Source: Hyphomicrobium album
Lineage (GTDB): Bacteria > Pseudomonadota > Alphaproteobacteria > Rhizobiales > Hyphomicrobiaceae
Direction of reading: 5' to 3'
DNA: 64,000 nt
Assembly (NCBI RefSeq): GCF_009708035.1
Contig: NZ_WMBQ01000001.1
Coordinates: forward strand, 2,113,501-2,177,500
Part shown: piece after piece, positions 1-7,896 of the stretch
Position numbering within the stretch: position 1 is the first letter of the stretch
Layout of the letters: every line of letters begins with the position of its first letter
Notes under the pieces: model-generated
What the model saw: only the letters and a program-made list of their open reading frames with translations
What the model was told of the DNA's origin: nothing
Databases searched by the model: none
Translations under genes and position numbers: made by a program

Positions 1-2
1 AC

Positions 3-707
3 CTTGAGGGTCAGCGCCGCATCGGTGCGCCGGTGGAGCTTGCAGCAAACTACTATGCGCAGGGCGTCGACGAGGTGCTGTTCATGGACTCGGTCGCCAG
101 CCTATATGGGCGTAGCAATCTATTCGATACGATAACCGAAGCGTGCAAGCAGGTGTTCGTGCCGATAACCATCGGTGGTGGCCTGCGCAGCGTCGAGGAC
201 GTGGAGCTTGCGCTGGCCGCTGGTGCCGACAAAGTGGCGGTGAACAGCGCGCTCGTGCGTACGCCGGAGCTGGCGACCCAGATCGCGACGCTCTATGGCC
301 GCCAGTGCCTAGTGGCGTCCATAGAGGCTAAGCGCGTCGCGAGCGGCTGGGAAGCCTACATCAGCAACGGTCGTGAGCCGACTGGTCGTGACGTTCTTGA
401 TTGGGTTCGCGAGCTTGAGCGGCGGGGAGCGGGCGAGATTCTGCTGACGTCGGTTGATCAAGAAGGAACGCAGCGCGGCTTTGATATCGAGCTCTGCGAG
501 GCTGTTGAGAAAGCCGTACGCATTCCTATTGTTGCCTCGGGAGGAGCGGGCAAGGTGCGGCATCTGTCACAGCTTGATCAGACGGTGCACCTGCAGGGCA
601 TCGCGATCGCGTCTTTGCTGCACTATGGAAAGGCCACGGTGGCGGAGCTGAAGTCGGCCCTCTCGGACGCTCACGCGAGGAAGTGGGTTGGTGCGTGCTC
701 GCAATAA
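3..707 (+). CDS. hisF: HisF-like cyclase subunit paralogue 1 (5' partial)
   Basis: The reading frame is open to the left edge of the window (the residues before the internal GTG at 33 read LEGQRRIGAP, as expected inside HisF), so the gene is cut off and lacks its N-terminus. It is a (beta/alpha)8 phosphate-binding barrel of the HisF family, with the ammonia-channel/PRFAR-type landmarks GGGLRS, ADKVAVNS, GAGEILLTS and VASGGAG. The second catalytic aspartate of true HisF (TmHisF D130, normally in AID) is glutamate here (ASIEAK), whereas the D176 equivalent (SVDQEGT) is kept. It overlaps the following hisH by 13 bases and sits in a nonulosonic-acid operon, so I infer that it is the surface-glycan paralogue that relays ammonia to an N-acetyl-sugar amidotransferase rather than a histidine-biosynthesis enzyme. 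A matching amidotransferase may lie upstream of the window. Confidence 0.85.
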   Translation, partial: LEGQRRIGAPVELAANYYAQGVDEVLFMDSVASLYGRSNLFDTITEACKQVFVPITIGGGLRSVEDVELALAAGADKVAVNSALVRTPELATQIATLYGRQCLVASIEAKRVASGWEAYISNGREPTGRDVLDWVRELERRGAGEILLTSVDQEGTQRGFDIELCEAVEKAVRIPIVASGGAGKVRHLSQLDQTVHLQGIAIASLLHYGKATVAELKSALSDAHARKWVGACSQ

Positions 708-1309
708 TTGACTATGGCCTAGGCAATGTTCGCAGCGTCCTGAACGCCCTTGAGCACATCGGCGCGAAAGCTTCCATCACGCGTGACGCAGCAGTTCTCA
801 AAAGCGCCGACGGTCTCATTCTACCTGGCGTTGGCGCATTCGGCGCCGGCATGAGTCGCTTGCGGCAATACGGTCTCGCTGACTTGATCACGCGGATGGT
901 GGGTGAGGGACGACCACTCCTCGGGATCTGCCTTGGATTTCAAATGCTGATGCGTTCGAGCACGGAGGATGGCGAGACCGAGGGGCTCCACCTGATGCCG
1001 CATCCGGTCGTAAGGTTGCCGGTCGAAGCCCGTCTGCCCCACTATGGCTGGTCGCAGGTCATCTCTGAATCACGCGAGAAGGCTCCCGCCCTCATGAAGG
1101 GACTGGAAGGAGATTGGTTCTACTTCGTGCATAGCTACGGTGTCGTTCGGCCCCAGGCGCCAATGGTTGGCGGAATTACCCGGTACGATGGTTGTGAGCT
1201 CCTTGCGCTGGTCGAGCATGGGAATGTTTTCGGCACCCAGTTCCATCCGGAGAAGAGCGGCGAGGCGGGTCTCGAGATGCTCCGCAATTTCGTGGATTTG
1301 GTGCGGTGA
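695..1309 (+). CDS. hisH: HisH-like glutamine amidotransferase paralogue 1
   Basis: This is a class I glutaminase of the HisH family. From glutamine it releases ammonia, which the HisF partner channels onward. The nucleophile elbow GICLGFQM carries the catalytic Cys, and TQFHPEKS carries the His and Glu of the triad. The PGVGAF oxyanion segment and FVHSYG are also present, and the length (204 residues) is normal for the family. I chose GTG at 695 because it gives the family N-terminus MLAIIDYGLGN; a longer GTG start at 683 is possible. An AGGAA stretch lies about 12 bases upstream of 695. It overlaps hisF at its 5' end and the next gene by four bases (GTGA), so translation is probably coupled. 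The context points to amidino-group formation on a sugar rather than histidine synthesis. Confidence 0.88.
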   Translation: MLAIIDYGLGNVRSVLNALEHIGAKASITRDAAVLKSADGLILPGVGAFGAGMSRLRQYGLADLITRMVGEGRPLLGICLGFQMLMRSSTEDGETEGLHLMPHPVVRLPVEARLPHYGWSQVISESREKAPALMKGLEGDWFYFVHSYGVVRPQAPMVGGITRYDGCELLALVEHGNVFGTQFHPEKSGEAGLEMLRNFVDLVR

Positions 1310-2022
1310 CGGCTGACGGACATACAGGCAAGGGCTATCTGGCGATCGTGACCGCGCGGGCCGGCAGCAAACGCCTGCCGGGAAAAAATGTCAGGGATCT
1401 GTGCGGCAAGCCGCTCTTCGTATGGTCTGTGGCGTCAGCATTGGATTGTCCCGAGATTGCACGGGTCATCGTGACCACCGACTCCCGGGAATATCAGAGC
1501 ATCGCCCGCGAGGCGGGCGCGGATTGCCCGTGGCTACGCGATGCGGCTCTGGCGGCCGACAGCAGTACAAGTGCGGATGTGGTGCGTGATGTGCTGGACC
1601 GGCTCGGTGCCGAATCGGCCACCTACAAAGGTCTCGTTCTCTTACAGCCGACTTCCCCATTGCGGACCGCCGCCGATATTTCGGCCGCGATAGCCTTGCG
1701 AGAGTCGCACGGCGCATCGGCGGTCGTGTCAGTCAGTGAAGCTGAATGTCCACCCGCCTGGGTGGGACGGATCCCGGAAAACCTATGCATGGACGGATTT
1801 CGGAGTTCCGCCCCCGCTGGAAACGCAGGCGGCGGGACGTGGTGGCGGCTAAACGGTGCCGTCTATGTCATCGGCATTGCCGATTTCCTAAGTGCGCACG
1901 ATTTCATGCCGCAAGGCACATTGGCTTACCAGATGCCGCGCGAGCGTTCCGTTGATGTCGATACCGAGTTCGATCTTGAACTCGCTCGGCTTCTGATGAG
2001 CAGAAATAGACGCGGGTCGTAA
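1306..2022 (+). CDS. CMP-N-acylneuraminate-type cytidylyltransferase (NeuA/LegF-like)
   Basis: This protein is predicted to activate a nonulosonic acid (sialic, legionaminic or pseudaminic type) with CTP, giving the CMP-sugar donor. The N-terminal nucleotide-binding signature TARAGSKRLPGKNV is clear, as are LLQPTSPLRT (residues about 105-115) and the C-terminal VDVDTEFDLELA segment typical of the NeuA family. At 238 residues it has family length with no added domain. The GTG start overlaps the hisH stop and the stop overlaps the start of the ABC transporter (TAATG), so it belongs to one operon. A second cytidylyltransferase, PseF, lies two genes downstream, so this one may serve a different nonulosonate. 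The exact substrate cannot be told from the sequence. Confidence 0.85.
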   Translation: MTADGHTGKGYLAIVTARAGSKRLPGKNVRDLCGKPLFVWSVASALDCPEIARVIVTTDSREYQSIAREAGADCPWLRDAALAADSSTSADVVRDVLDRLGAESATYKGLVLLQPTSPLRTAADISAAIALRESHGASAVVSVSEAECPPAWVGRIPENLCMDGFRSSAPAGNAGGGTWWRLNGAVYVIGIADFLSAHDFMPQGTLAYQMPRERSVDVDTEFDLELARLLMSRNRRGS

Positions 2023-3812
2023 TGCACTCTGAGACCTCCTTCCGCAGTGTGATCGCGAGATGCTGGCGCCTTCTGTCGCGCAGAAGACGCATCCAGGTGT
2101 TCATGCTTCTTGTTCTCATGATCGCGTCCACCTTCGCAGAGGTTCTGAGCATCGGCGCCGTGCTGCCGTTTCTGAGCGTTCTGGTCAAGCCGCAAATGGT
2201 CTTCAACCACCCAGCGGCCCAACCCGTGATCAGCGCTCTTGAAATCACCGAGCCGAGGGGCCTACTGCTCCCGATCACGGCATTTTTCTGCATCGTTGTA
2301 GTTGGGGCGACCGTAACGCGGCTCGCGCTCATGCTGGCGCAGACCCGTTTTGGCGCCGCGCTCGCCACCGATTTCAGTATTGCAGCTTACAATCGAACGC
2401 TTTTTCAGCCCTACGCGACCCACGTTTCCAAGAACAGCAGCGAAGTCATTGCGGGCGTGAACAAGGCCGGTCACCTTGGCGAGGCGCTTGTCACGCCGTG
2501 CCTTGTCATCCTGAGTTCGAGCTTCCTGTTGGCGACCATCCTGGCGTTGCTCGTATGGGCCCAGCCGATCGTGGCGATCAGCGCATTTGGGGGATTTGGC
2601 CTGATCTATGCCGGAATAACCTTATTGGCGCGTCATCGTTTGGCGGCCGAGGGTCAGGTCATCAATCGCGAGTCGGGCCGCATGATAAAGGCGCTGCAGG
2701 AAGGGCTGGGAGGGATTCGCGACGTTCTCATTGATGGAAGCCAACACGTCTATACCGGTCTTTTTCGCGGCTCGGTCGCTCCCCTCCATCACTCCAGCGC
2801 AAATATCCTGATCATCAGCCAGAGCCCGCGCTACGCCGTCGAAGGATTAGGCGTCGTGTTGGTGGCCATCATCACTTTCTTTCTGGCCAGTAGAGGCGAG
2901 GGATTCTACGACGCGATTCCGATCCTGGGAGGGCTGGTCGTGGGCGCACAGCGTATGCTGCCGGCTATCCAGCAAGCATATTCCTCCTTTACGTTCCTTC
3001 GGGGCCGGCTCCCGCTGACCGCTGATGCGCTGAGCGTACTGGAGCAGCCACTTCCCGCCTTTGCTCAACAGCCTCCGCCGGCACCCATTCCGTTCAAGCG
3101 GACAATCAGGCTGGATGGTCTGAGGTTCCGCTACACGATAGAAAGACCATGGGTCTTGGATGGTCTTGATCTTACAATCAAAAGGGGGGAGATGGTGGGG
3201 TTCGTGGGGGTCACGGGCGCGGGAAAAAGCACTCTTATTGACATCATCATGGGCCTGCTCGAACCAACGGAAGGATCGCTGCTAGTCGACGGCGAACGTA
3301 TCTCAACTGACAATCAGCGTGCGTGGCAAGCACATATTTCGCACGTGCCACAAGCCATCTACTTGGCGGACGGGACAATCGCTGAGAACATTGCATTCGG
3401 CGTGTTGCCGCATGAAATTGACTTCGGGCGCGTCAAGGTCGCTGCGCGTATGGCGCAGATAGCCGACACGATTGAGGCCTGGGACTCTAAGTACGACACC
3501 GCCGTCGGCGAACGGGGTGTCCGCCTCTCGGGCGGACAGCGTCAGCGGATAGGCATAGCGCGCGCACTCTACAAGCGTGCCGATGTCATCATCCTCGACG
3601 AGGCCACCAGCGCGCTCGATAACGAAACGGAGCAGTCAGTCATGGCGGCCATAGATGGGTTTGGCGCTGAGGTTACGATTATCATGATTGCCCACCGTTT
3701 GACCTCACTCAGGAATTGCGATCGCTTGGTCGAGCTTGCGAATGGAAGGATCGAGCGCATCGGAAGCTACAGCGAGATTGTGGAGAACGCTGTCGCTATT
3801 TCCGGGCATTGA
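2022..3812 (+). CDS. ABC transporter, fused membrane and ATPase domains (PglK/MsbA-type flippase)
   Basis: This is a half-transporter of exporter type. An N-terminal six-helix membrane domain (residues about 1-330, hydrophobic stretches at about 27-47, 80-100, 165-205 and 270-305) is fused to an ATP-binding domain. Walker A is GVTGAGKST near residue 395, the ABC signature LSGGQRQR lies near 501, Walker B is VIILDEAT near 525, and the H-loop is in MIAHRLTS. The size and architecture match PglK/WlaB- and MsbA-like lipid-linked glycan flippases. Because it lies inside a nonulosonic-acid operon with one-base overlaps, I infer that it moves a lipid-linked glycan across the inner membrane. Export of another substrate cannot be excluded. 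Confidence 0.85.
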   Translation: MHSETSFRSVIARCWRLLSRRRRIQVFMLLVLMIASTFAEVLSIGAVLPFLSVLVKPQMVFNHPAAQPVISALEITEPRGLLLPITAFFCIVVVGATVTRLALMLAQTRFGAALATDFSIAAYNRTLFQPYATHVSKNSSEVIAGVNKAGHLGEALVTPCLVILSSSFLLATILALLVWAQPIVAISAFGGFGLIYAGITLLARHRLAAEGQVINRESGRMIKALQEGLGGIRDVLIDGSQHVYTGLFRGSVAPLHHSSANILIISQSPRYAVEGLGVVLVAIITFFLASRGEGFYDAIPILGGLVVGAQRMLPAIQQAYSSFTFLRGRLPLTADALSVLEQPLPAFAQQPPPAPIPFKRTIRLDGLRFRYTIERPWVLDGLDLTIKRGEMVGFVGVTGAGKSTLIDIIMGLLEPTEGSLLVDGERISTDNQRAWQAHISHVPQAIYLADGTIAENIAFGVLPHEIDFGRVKVAARMAQIADTIEAWDSKYDTAVGERGVRLSGGQRQRIGIARALYKRADVIILDEATSALDNETEQSVMAAIDGFGAEVTIIMIAHRLTSLRNCDRLVELANGRIERIGSYSEIVENAVAISGH

Positions 3813-3856
3813 TGGAGTTGACCCTGCAGCGATAGCGCAGGCTTCTGGGAACAAAG

Positions 3857-4567
3857 ATGAACATTGCAGTGATCCCGGCGCGCGGTGGTAGCAAGCGGAT
3901 ACCTGGAAAGAACATCAAGATGTTCTCCGGCAAGCCGATGATCGCCTACGCCATCGCTGCCGCCCGCTCGTCCGGCCTTTTCAAGCACGTCATCGTATCC
4001 ACGGACGACGATGCCATCGTGCGGGTCGCCCAAGACCTGGGAGCTGAGGTGCCCTTCCGCAGACCTACAAACCTTGCTGACGACCACACCCCTACGGTTC
4101 CCGTCATTGCCCACGCCATCGAGGCGTGCGCGAGCCTAGGCTGGAAAATCGACAACGTCTGCTGCATTTATCCTGCCGTTCCCCTTATTGACGTGGGGGA
4201 TTTGCGCGCGGCTCTGGAACTCCTTACCGCGTCCGGAGCCGAGTACAGCTTTCCGGTTGCGGCGTTCCCGTCGGCGATTCAGCGCGCGTTGAAGCTGAGC
4301 AGTTCCGGACTTGTTGCTTCCTACTTTCCTGAGTTCGAACTCGTGCGCACACAGGATCTCGAGCCCGCCTTCCACGACGCGGGCCAATTCTATTGGGGAG
4401 GGCGCGACGCTTGGCTCAATAATCCTCGGGTACACAAGAGTGGGGCTGCTCTCGTAATACCGGCTTGGCGTGTTGTTGACATCGACACACCTGAGGACTG
4501 GGTGCGTGCCGAGATGCTACACCGCGCCATAACATCCTGGACACACCCCGCACAGGCCGACCAATGA
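3857..4567 (+). CDS. pseF: Pseudaminic acid cytidylyltransferase PseF
   Basis: PseF condenses pseudaminic acid with CTP to give CMP-pseudaminic acid, the donor for glycosyltransferases. The signature PARGGSKRIPGKNIK begins at residue 7. The later motifs VSTDDDAI, LADDHTP, YPAVPL and GQFYWGGRDAW are the ones that set PseF apart from NeuA, and the C-terminal VDIDTPEDW is typical. Its 236 residues are normal. It overlaps the next gene, the pseudaminic-acid methylase, by four bases (ATGA). The matching biosynthetic genes pseB, pseC and pseI are on the opposite strand 6-9 kb away. Confidence 0.93.
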   Translation: MNIAVIPARGGSKRIPGKNIKMFSGKPMIAYAIAAARSSGLFKHVIVSTDDDAIVRVAQDLGAEVPFRRPTNLADDHTPTVPVIAHAIEACASLGWKIDNVCCIYPAVPLIDVGDLRAALELLTASGAEYSFPVAAFPSAIQRALKLSSSGLVASYFPEFELVRTQDLEPAFHDAGQFYWGGRDAWLNNPRVHKSGAALVIPAWRVVDIDTPEDWVRAEMLHRAITSWTHPAQADQ

Positions 4568-5181
4568 ACGAGCAGGAAAACTTCTGGGCCACCAAGTACG
4601 CCCGCGAATATATTGAGAACAACGCGAGCTTCGACCACGAGCGCGGCGTTGAGGCTTGGCGGGAGATGCTTGGTAAGGCTACCAACCTCGCATCCATCCT
4701 TGAATGCGGCTGCAATATCGGGCGCAACATCGAGTTCCTGAATGTACTGCTGCCCGACGCTTCGAAGTCGGTTATCGAGATCAGCCAACCTGCGTTCGAG
4801 TATGTGACGCGACGGCATGCGTTGGCGTACGCGTTCAATGGGTCGATCGAGGCATCCGATCTCGACGACACGTTCGACCTCGTCTTCACCATGGGTGTCC
4901 TCATTCACATTCACCCGGACGACCTGCTGAAGACCATGCAGAAAATGTTTGCCTATTCCAGCAAGTACATTTTGTTGGGCGAGTATTTCAATCGGACCCC
5001 TGTCATGCTGGAATATCGCGGCGAGCAAAACAAGTTGTTCAAACGCGACTTCGGAAAGCTATTCGTTGAAAACTTCCAGGTCGAAATAGTCGACTACGGG
5101 TTCCTGTGGGGTCACGTCTACGATGCGGCAGGCTTCGACGACATTACCTGGTGGCTGTTTCGCAGACGGGAGCAGGAATAA
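4564..5181 (+). CDS. Pseudaminic acid biosynthesis-associated SAM methyltransferase
   Basis: This is a short class I SAM-dependent methyltransferase that matches the family usually found beside pse genes. SAM-binding motif I is degenerate: ILECGCNIGRN (residues about 44-54). It is followed by an acidic loop, VIEIS, and by FTMGVLIHIHPDD, a hallmark of this subfamily. Its position directly after pseF with a four-base overlap supports a role in methylating pseudaminic acid or an intermediate, although the modified position is unknown. It ends 47 bases before the second hisH start. Confidence 0.8.
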   Translation: MNEQENFWATKYAREYIENNASFDHERGVEAWREMLGKATNLASILECGCNIGRNIEFLNVLLPDASKSVIEISQPAFEYVTRRHALAYAFNGSIEASDLDDTFDLVFTMGVLIHIHPDDLLKTMQKMFAYSSKYILLGEYFNRTPVMLEYRGEQNKLFKRDFGKLFVENFQVEIVDYGFLWGHVYDAAGFDDITWWLFRRREQE

Positions 5182-5228
5182 GTGCGGGACTAGTGAGCTC
5201 TCGCGTCTCGCATGAATGGTTCCTAAAT

Positions 5229-5858
5229 ATGATCGCGATCATCGACTACGGCATGGGCAATGTCCGCTCGGTTCTCAACGCCTGCGAGAGCCTTGGGGTT
5301 ACGACCGAAGTCACGAGCGATCCCGAGCGGCTGGCCGCAGCCAATGGACTGATCCTCCCCGGCGTAGGCGCCTTTCCCGACGGCATGAAGGCCCTTCGGG
5401 AGCGCGATCTCGTTCGCGTCCTGAACCGAGAGGTGATCGAGTGCCGGAAACCGGTGCTTGGAATTTGCCTCGGCATGCAGATGTTCGCGTCGCAGGGGAC
5501 GGAACATGGCGACCATGAGGGCCTCGGCTGGATAAAAGGGGTGGTGACGCTCATGGACGTGCCTGCGGGGCTACCGGATGTACGCCTGCCGCACATCGGG
5601 TGGAATACTGTGCACTTCACCAAGAGCGATGGAATGTACGCCGGGACGTCAAAGGAAGCCGATTTCTATTTCGTGCATAGCTACGTGCTGGTGCCGGACG
5701 ATCCGACCGTCGTGAGCGGCGAATGCGAGCACGGCGCTCGTTTCGTTGCCAGTGTTCAGCACGAGAATATCTGGGCCACCCAATTCCACCCCGAGAAGAG
5801 CCACAAGAACGGCCTGGCGCTGTTGGGCAACTGGTTCAAGAGCGCCGGCGTATGCTGA
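5229..5858 (+). CDS. hisH: HisH-like glutamine amidotransferase paralogue 2
   Basis: This is the second HisH-type glutaminase of the locus. The ATG at 5229 gives the family N-terminus MIAIIDYGMGNVRS and 209 residues; the open frame extends further upstream but has no family similarity there. The catalytic Cys is in GICLGMQMFAS, and the His and Glu are in TQFHPEKSH. It overlaps the following hisF-like gene by seven bases, as expected for a stoichiometric HisH/HisF complex. With that partner and the adjacent amidotransferase it forms the three-gene set known from Pseudomonas B-band LPS (wbpG-hisH2-hisF2), which converts a sugar N-acetyl group to acetamidino. Substrate assignment here is inference. 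Confidence 0.9.
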   Translation: MIAIIDYGMGNVRSVLNACESLGVTTEVTSDPERLAAANGLILPGVGAFPDGMKALRERDLVRVLNREVIECRKPVLGICLGMQMFASQGTEHGDHEGLGWIKGVVTLMDVPAGLPDVRLPHIGWNTVHFTKSDGMYAGTSKEADFYFVHSYVLVPDDPTVVSGECEHGARFVASVQHENIWATQFHPEKSHKNGLALLGNWFKSAGVC

Positions 5859-6640
5859 AGCCGCGCCTTATTCCGGTTCTCCTGCTGCAGAATGGGCATC
5901 TCGTGCGCAGCGAGCTCTTCAACATCCACCAAATTATCGGCAACCCGGTCCACGAGGCCGAGCGGTTCAATCATTGGGGAGTCGACGAGCTGATCTATCT
6001 CGACATCAGCAGATCGGATGAATACGACCTTCGTCGCGACGACCAGAAGGTGCGTCACCTGAACACCATTACCCGTATCCAGGAAGCCGTGAGCCGCACC
6101 TGCTTCATACCCTTGACGTGGGGCGGGCGTATCCGGACGCTCGATGACATGGCTTCCGCGTTCGCTCACGGCGCCGACAAGGTAGCCGTCAACTCGCAAG
6201 CACTCCGCACCCCCGAGTTGATCGCGCAGGCTTCGATACGATTCGGCAAGCAGGCCATCGTCGTAAGCATCGATGTGCTGCGTCACGGCGACGGCCGATG
6301 GGAGGTGTTCATCGACTGCGGTCGGACGCCGACGGGGCGGGATCCAGTCGATTGGGCGATCGAAGCGGAGAGGCTTGGCGCCGGCGAGATCCTCCTCCAG
6401 AGCATCAATCGCGATGGAACAGGCGACGGTTACGACCTCGACCTAATTCGTGCGGTCGCTGGCGCAGTTCGCATACCGTTGATTGCCTGCAGCGGCGTTG
6501 GCCGCTACGAAGACTACGCGGATGGCCTGCGCTCAGGTGCTGCCGCCGTGGCGGCCGCCAACATCTGGCATTTCAAGGAAATGGCGGACCGCGGGGGAAA
6601 GCGGGCCCTCGTCAGGGCCGGCTTCAACGTGCGTATCTGA
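5852..6640 (+). CDS. hisF: HisF-like subunit paralogue 2 (catalytically altered)
   Basis: This is a (beta/alpha)8 barrel of 262 residues in the HisF family. ATG 5852 overlaps the hisH stop and gives the N-terminus MLKPRLIPVLLLQNGHLV. In true HisF this segment reads CLDV-DGRVVKG, with the catalytic aspartate D11; here that position is leucine. The D130 equivalent is present (VSIDV), while the D176 equivalent is Asn (SINRDGT). Phosphate-binding and channel motifs (TWGGRIR, ADKVAVNS, GAGEILLQS) remain. I infer that it no longer makes imidazole glycerol phosphate but keeps the ammonia channel that links HisH to the downstream amidotransferase, which begins 11 bases later. Confidence 0.88.
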   Translation: MLKPRLIPVLLLQNGHLVRSELFNIHQIIGNPVHEAERFNHWGVDELIYLDISRSDEYDLRRDDQKVRHLNTITRIQEAVSRTCFIPLTWGGRIRTLDDMASAFAHGADKVAVNSQALRTPELIAQASIRFGKQAIVVSIDVLRHGDGRWEVFIDCGRTPTGRDPVDWAIEAERLGAGEILLQSINRDGTGDGYDLDLIRAVAGAVRIPLIACSGVGRYEDYADGLRSGAAAVAAANIWHFKEMADRGGKRALVRAGFNVRI

Positions 6641-6651
6641 AAGGTGCCGGT

Positions 6652-7878
6652 ATGACCGCTGCAGACGCTGCCTTCAGCCGATCTTTGGGGATCAATCCGA
6701 TGAAGTACTGCTCGCGATGCGTTGTGCCAGGCATGTCGGCAGTGCCGTTGACGTTCGATGACAAGGGGGTCTGCTCGGGGTGCCGCGTATCCGACACCAA
6801 GGCTACAATAGATTGGGACAAACGAGGGCGCCTATTGAGGGAACTCGTAGACGAATATCGGACGAGTTCCAACTACGATATCGTCATTCCGGTCAGTGGC
6901 GGCAAAGACAGCTACTACCAGACGCACGTCGCCACCAAGGAGCTCGGCCTCAAGGCGCTGCTCGTCACATATCATGGCAACAACTACTTGCCCGAAGGCG
7001 AGTACAATCTGCAGCGGATGCGGGAGGTTTTCGATGCGGATCACATCATCGTTCGCCCGTCGGTGGAAGCGCTTAAAAAGATGAATCGTCTTGGGTTCAG
7101 AATTCAAGGCGATATGAATTGGCATGCACATTGCGGTATTTTCAGCGCTCCGATCCAGGTGGCGCTCCGCTACAAGGTTCCACTCATCATGTGGGGCGAG
7201 CACGGTTTCCTCGATCTTGGGGGAATGTACTCGCTGAACGATTTTGTGGAGTTCACCGCAAAACACCGTCTTGAGCATCTCCTTCGCGGGTATGATTGGT
7301 ATGACTTCACCGACGAGGGGCTCGAGAAACTGGGTAGACCCGAAGCCAAGGAGGGCTTGACTGCCAAAGACCTGCTTTGGGCAAAATATCCTTCAGACGA
7401 AGAAATCGACAGCATTGGAGTGCGGGGTATCTACCTTGGCAACTTCGTCAATTGGGACGGCAACAGCAATGCGGAGCTCGTGGCGGCCAAGTACGACTGG
7501 AAAGCCTCCGAAGTTCCCTTTGAGCGCACCTATCGCCTCGCCTCGAACCTCGACGACATGCATGAGAACGGAATTCACGATTATCTGAAGTTCGTCAAAT
7601 TCGGGTATGGGCGCGCGACCGATCACTCGTGCAAAGATATCCGTTCGGGGCGCATGACCCGAGATGAAGGCATTGCCATGGTGCGCAAATACGATCATGT
7701 GAAGCCGCGCCGAGACCTCGAGCGCTGGCTGACTTATGTGGACATGAGCGAGGAGGAGTTTGATCGCGTCTGCGATACTTTCCGCGACCCGCGCGTGTGG
7801 CGCATAGAGGATGGTTACTGGGTGAAAGACAACGTCTGGGGCGAGCCGAGCCAGTATGGCAAGGCGCACGTCGCATAA
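6652..7878 (+). CDS. N-acetyl-sugar amidotransferase (WbpG/PseA family)
   Basis: The protein belongs to the PP-loop ATP-pyrophosphatase group that adenylates an N-acetyl group on a sugar and replaces the oxygen with ammonia, giving an acetamidino group. An N-terminal zinc-knuckle-like pair (YCSRC at about residues 18-22 and GVCSGCR at about 41-47) precedes the PP-loop VIPVSGGKDSYYQ near residue 82. NWHAHCGIF, MWGEHG and GYGRATDH are family landmarks. ATG 6652 gives 408 residues; a start at 6700 (MKYCSRC) is also possible. It follows the hisH2/hisF2 pair, which would supply ammonia. Homologues act on pseudaminic acid (PseA) or on aminouronic acids (WbpG). The pse genes favour the former, as inference. 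Confidence 0.87.
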   Translation: MTAADAAFSRSLGINPMKYCSRCVVPGMSAVPLTFDDKGVCSGCRVSDTKATIDWDKRGRLLRELVDEYRTSSNYDIVIPVSGGKDSYYQTHVATKELGLKALLVTYHGNNYLPEGEYNLQRMREVFDADHIIVRPSVEALKKMNRLGFRIQGDMNWHAHCGIFSAPIQVALRYKVPLIMWGEHGFLDLGGMYSLNDFVEFTAKHRLEHLLRGYDWYDFTDEGLEKLGRPEAKEGLTAKDLLWAKYPSDEEIDSIGVRGIYLGNFVNWDGNSNAELVAAKYDWKASEVPFERTYRLASNLDDMHENGIHDYLKFVKFGYGRATDHSCKDIRSGRMTRDEGIAMVRKYDHVKPRRDLERWLTYVDMSEEEFDRVCDTFRDPRVWRIEDGYWVKDNVWGEPSQYGKAHVA

Positions 7879-7896
7879 GCTTGGGAACGTGACGCC

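Noticed and set aside
5106-5228. Longer start for the second hisH.
   Set aside because: The 41 extra residues lie over the end of the methylase gene and lack family similarity.
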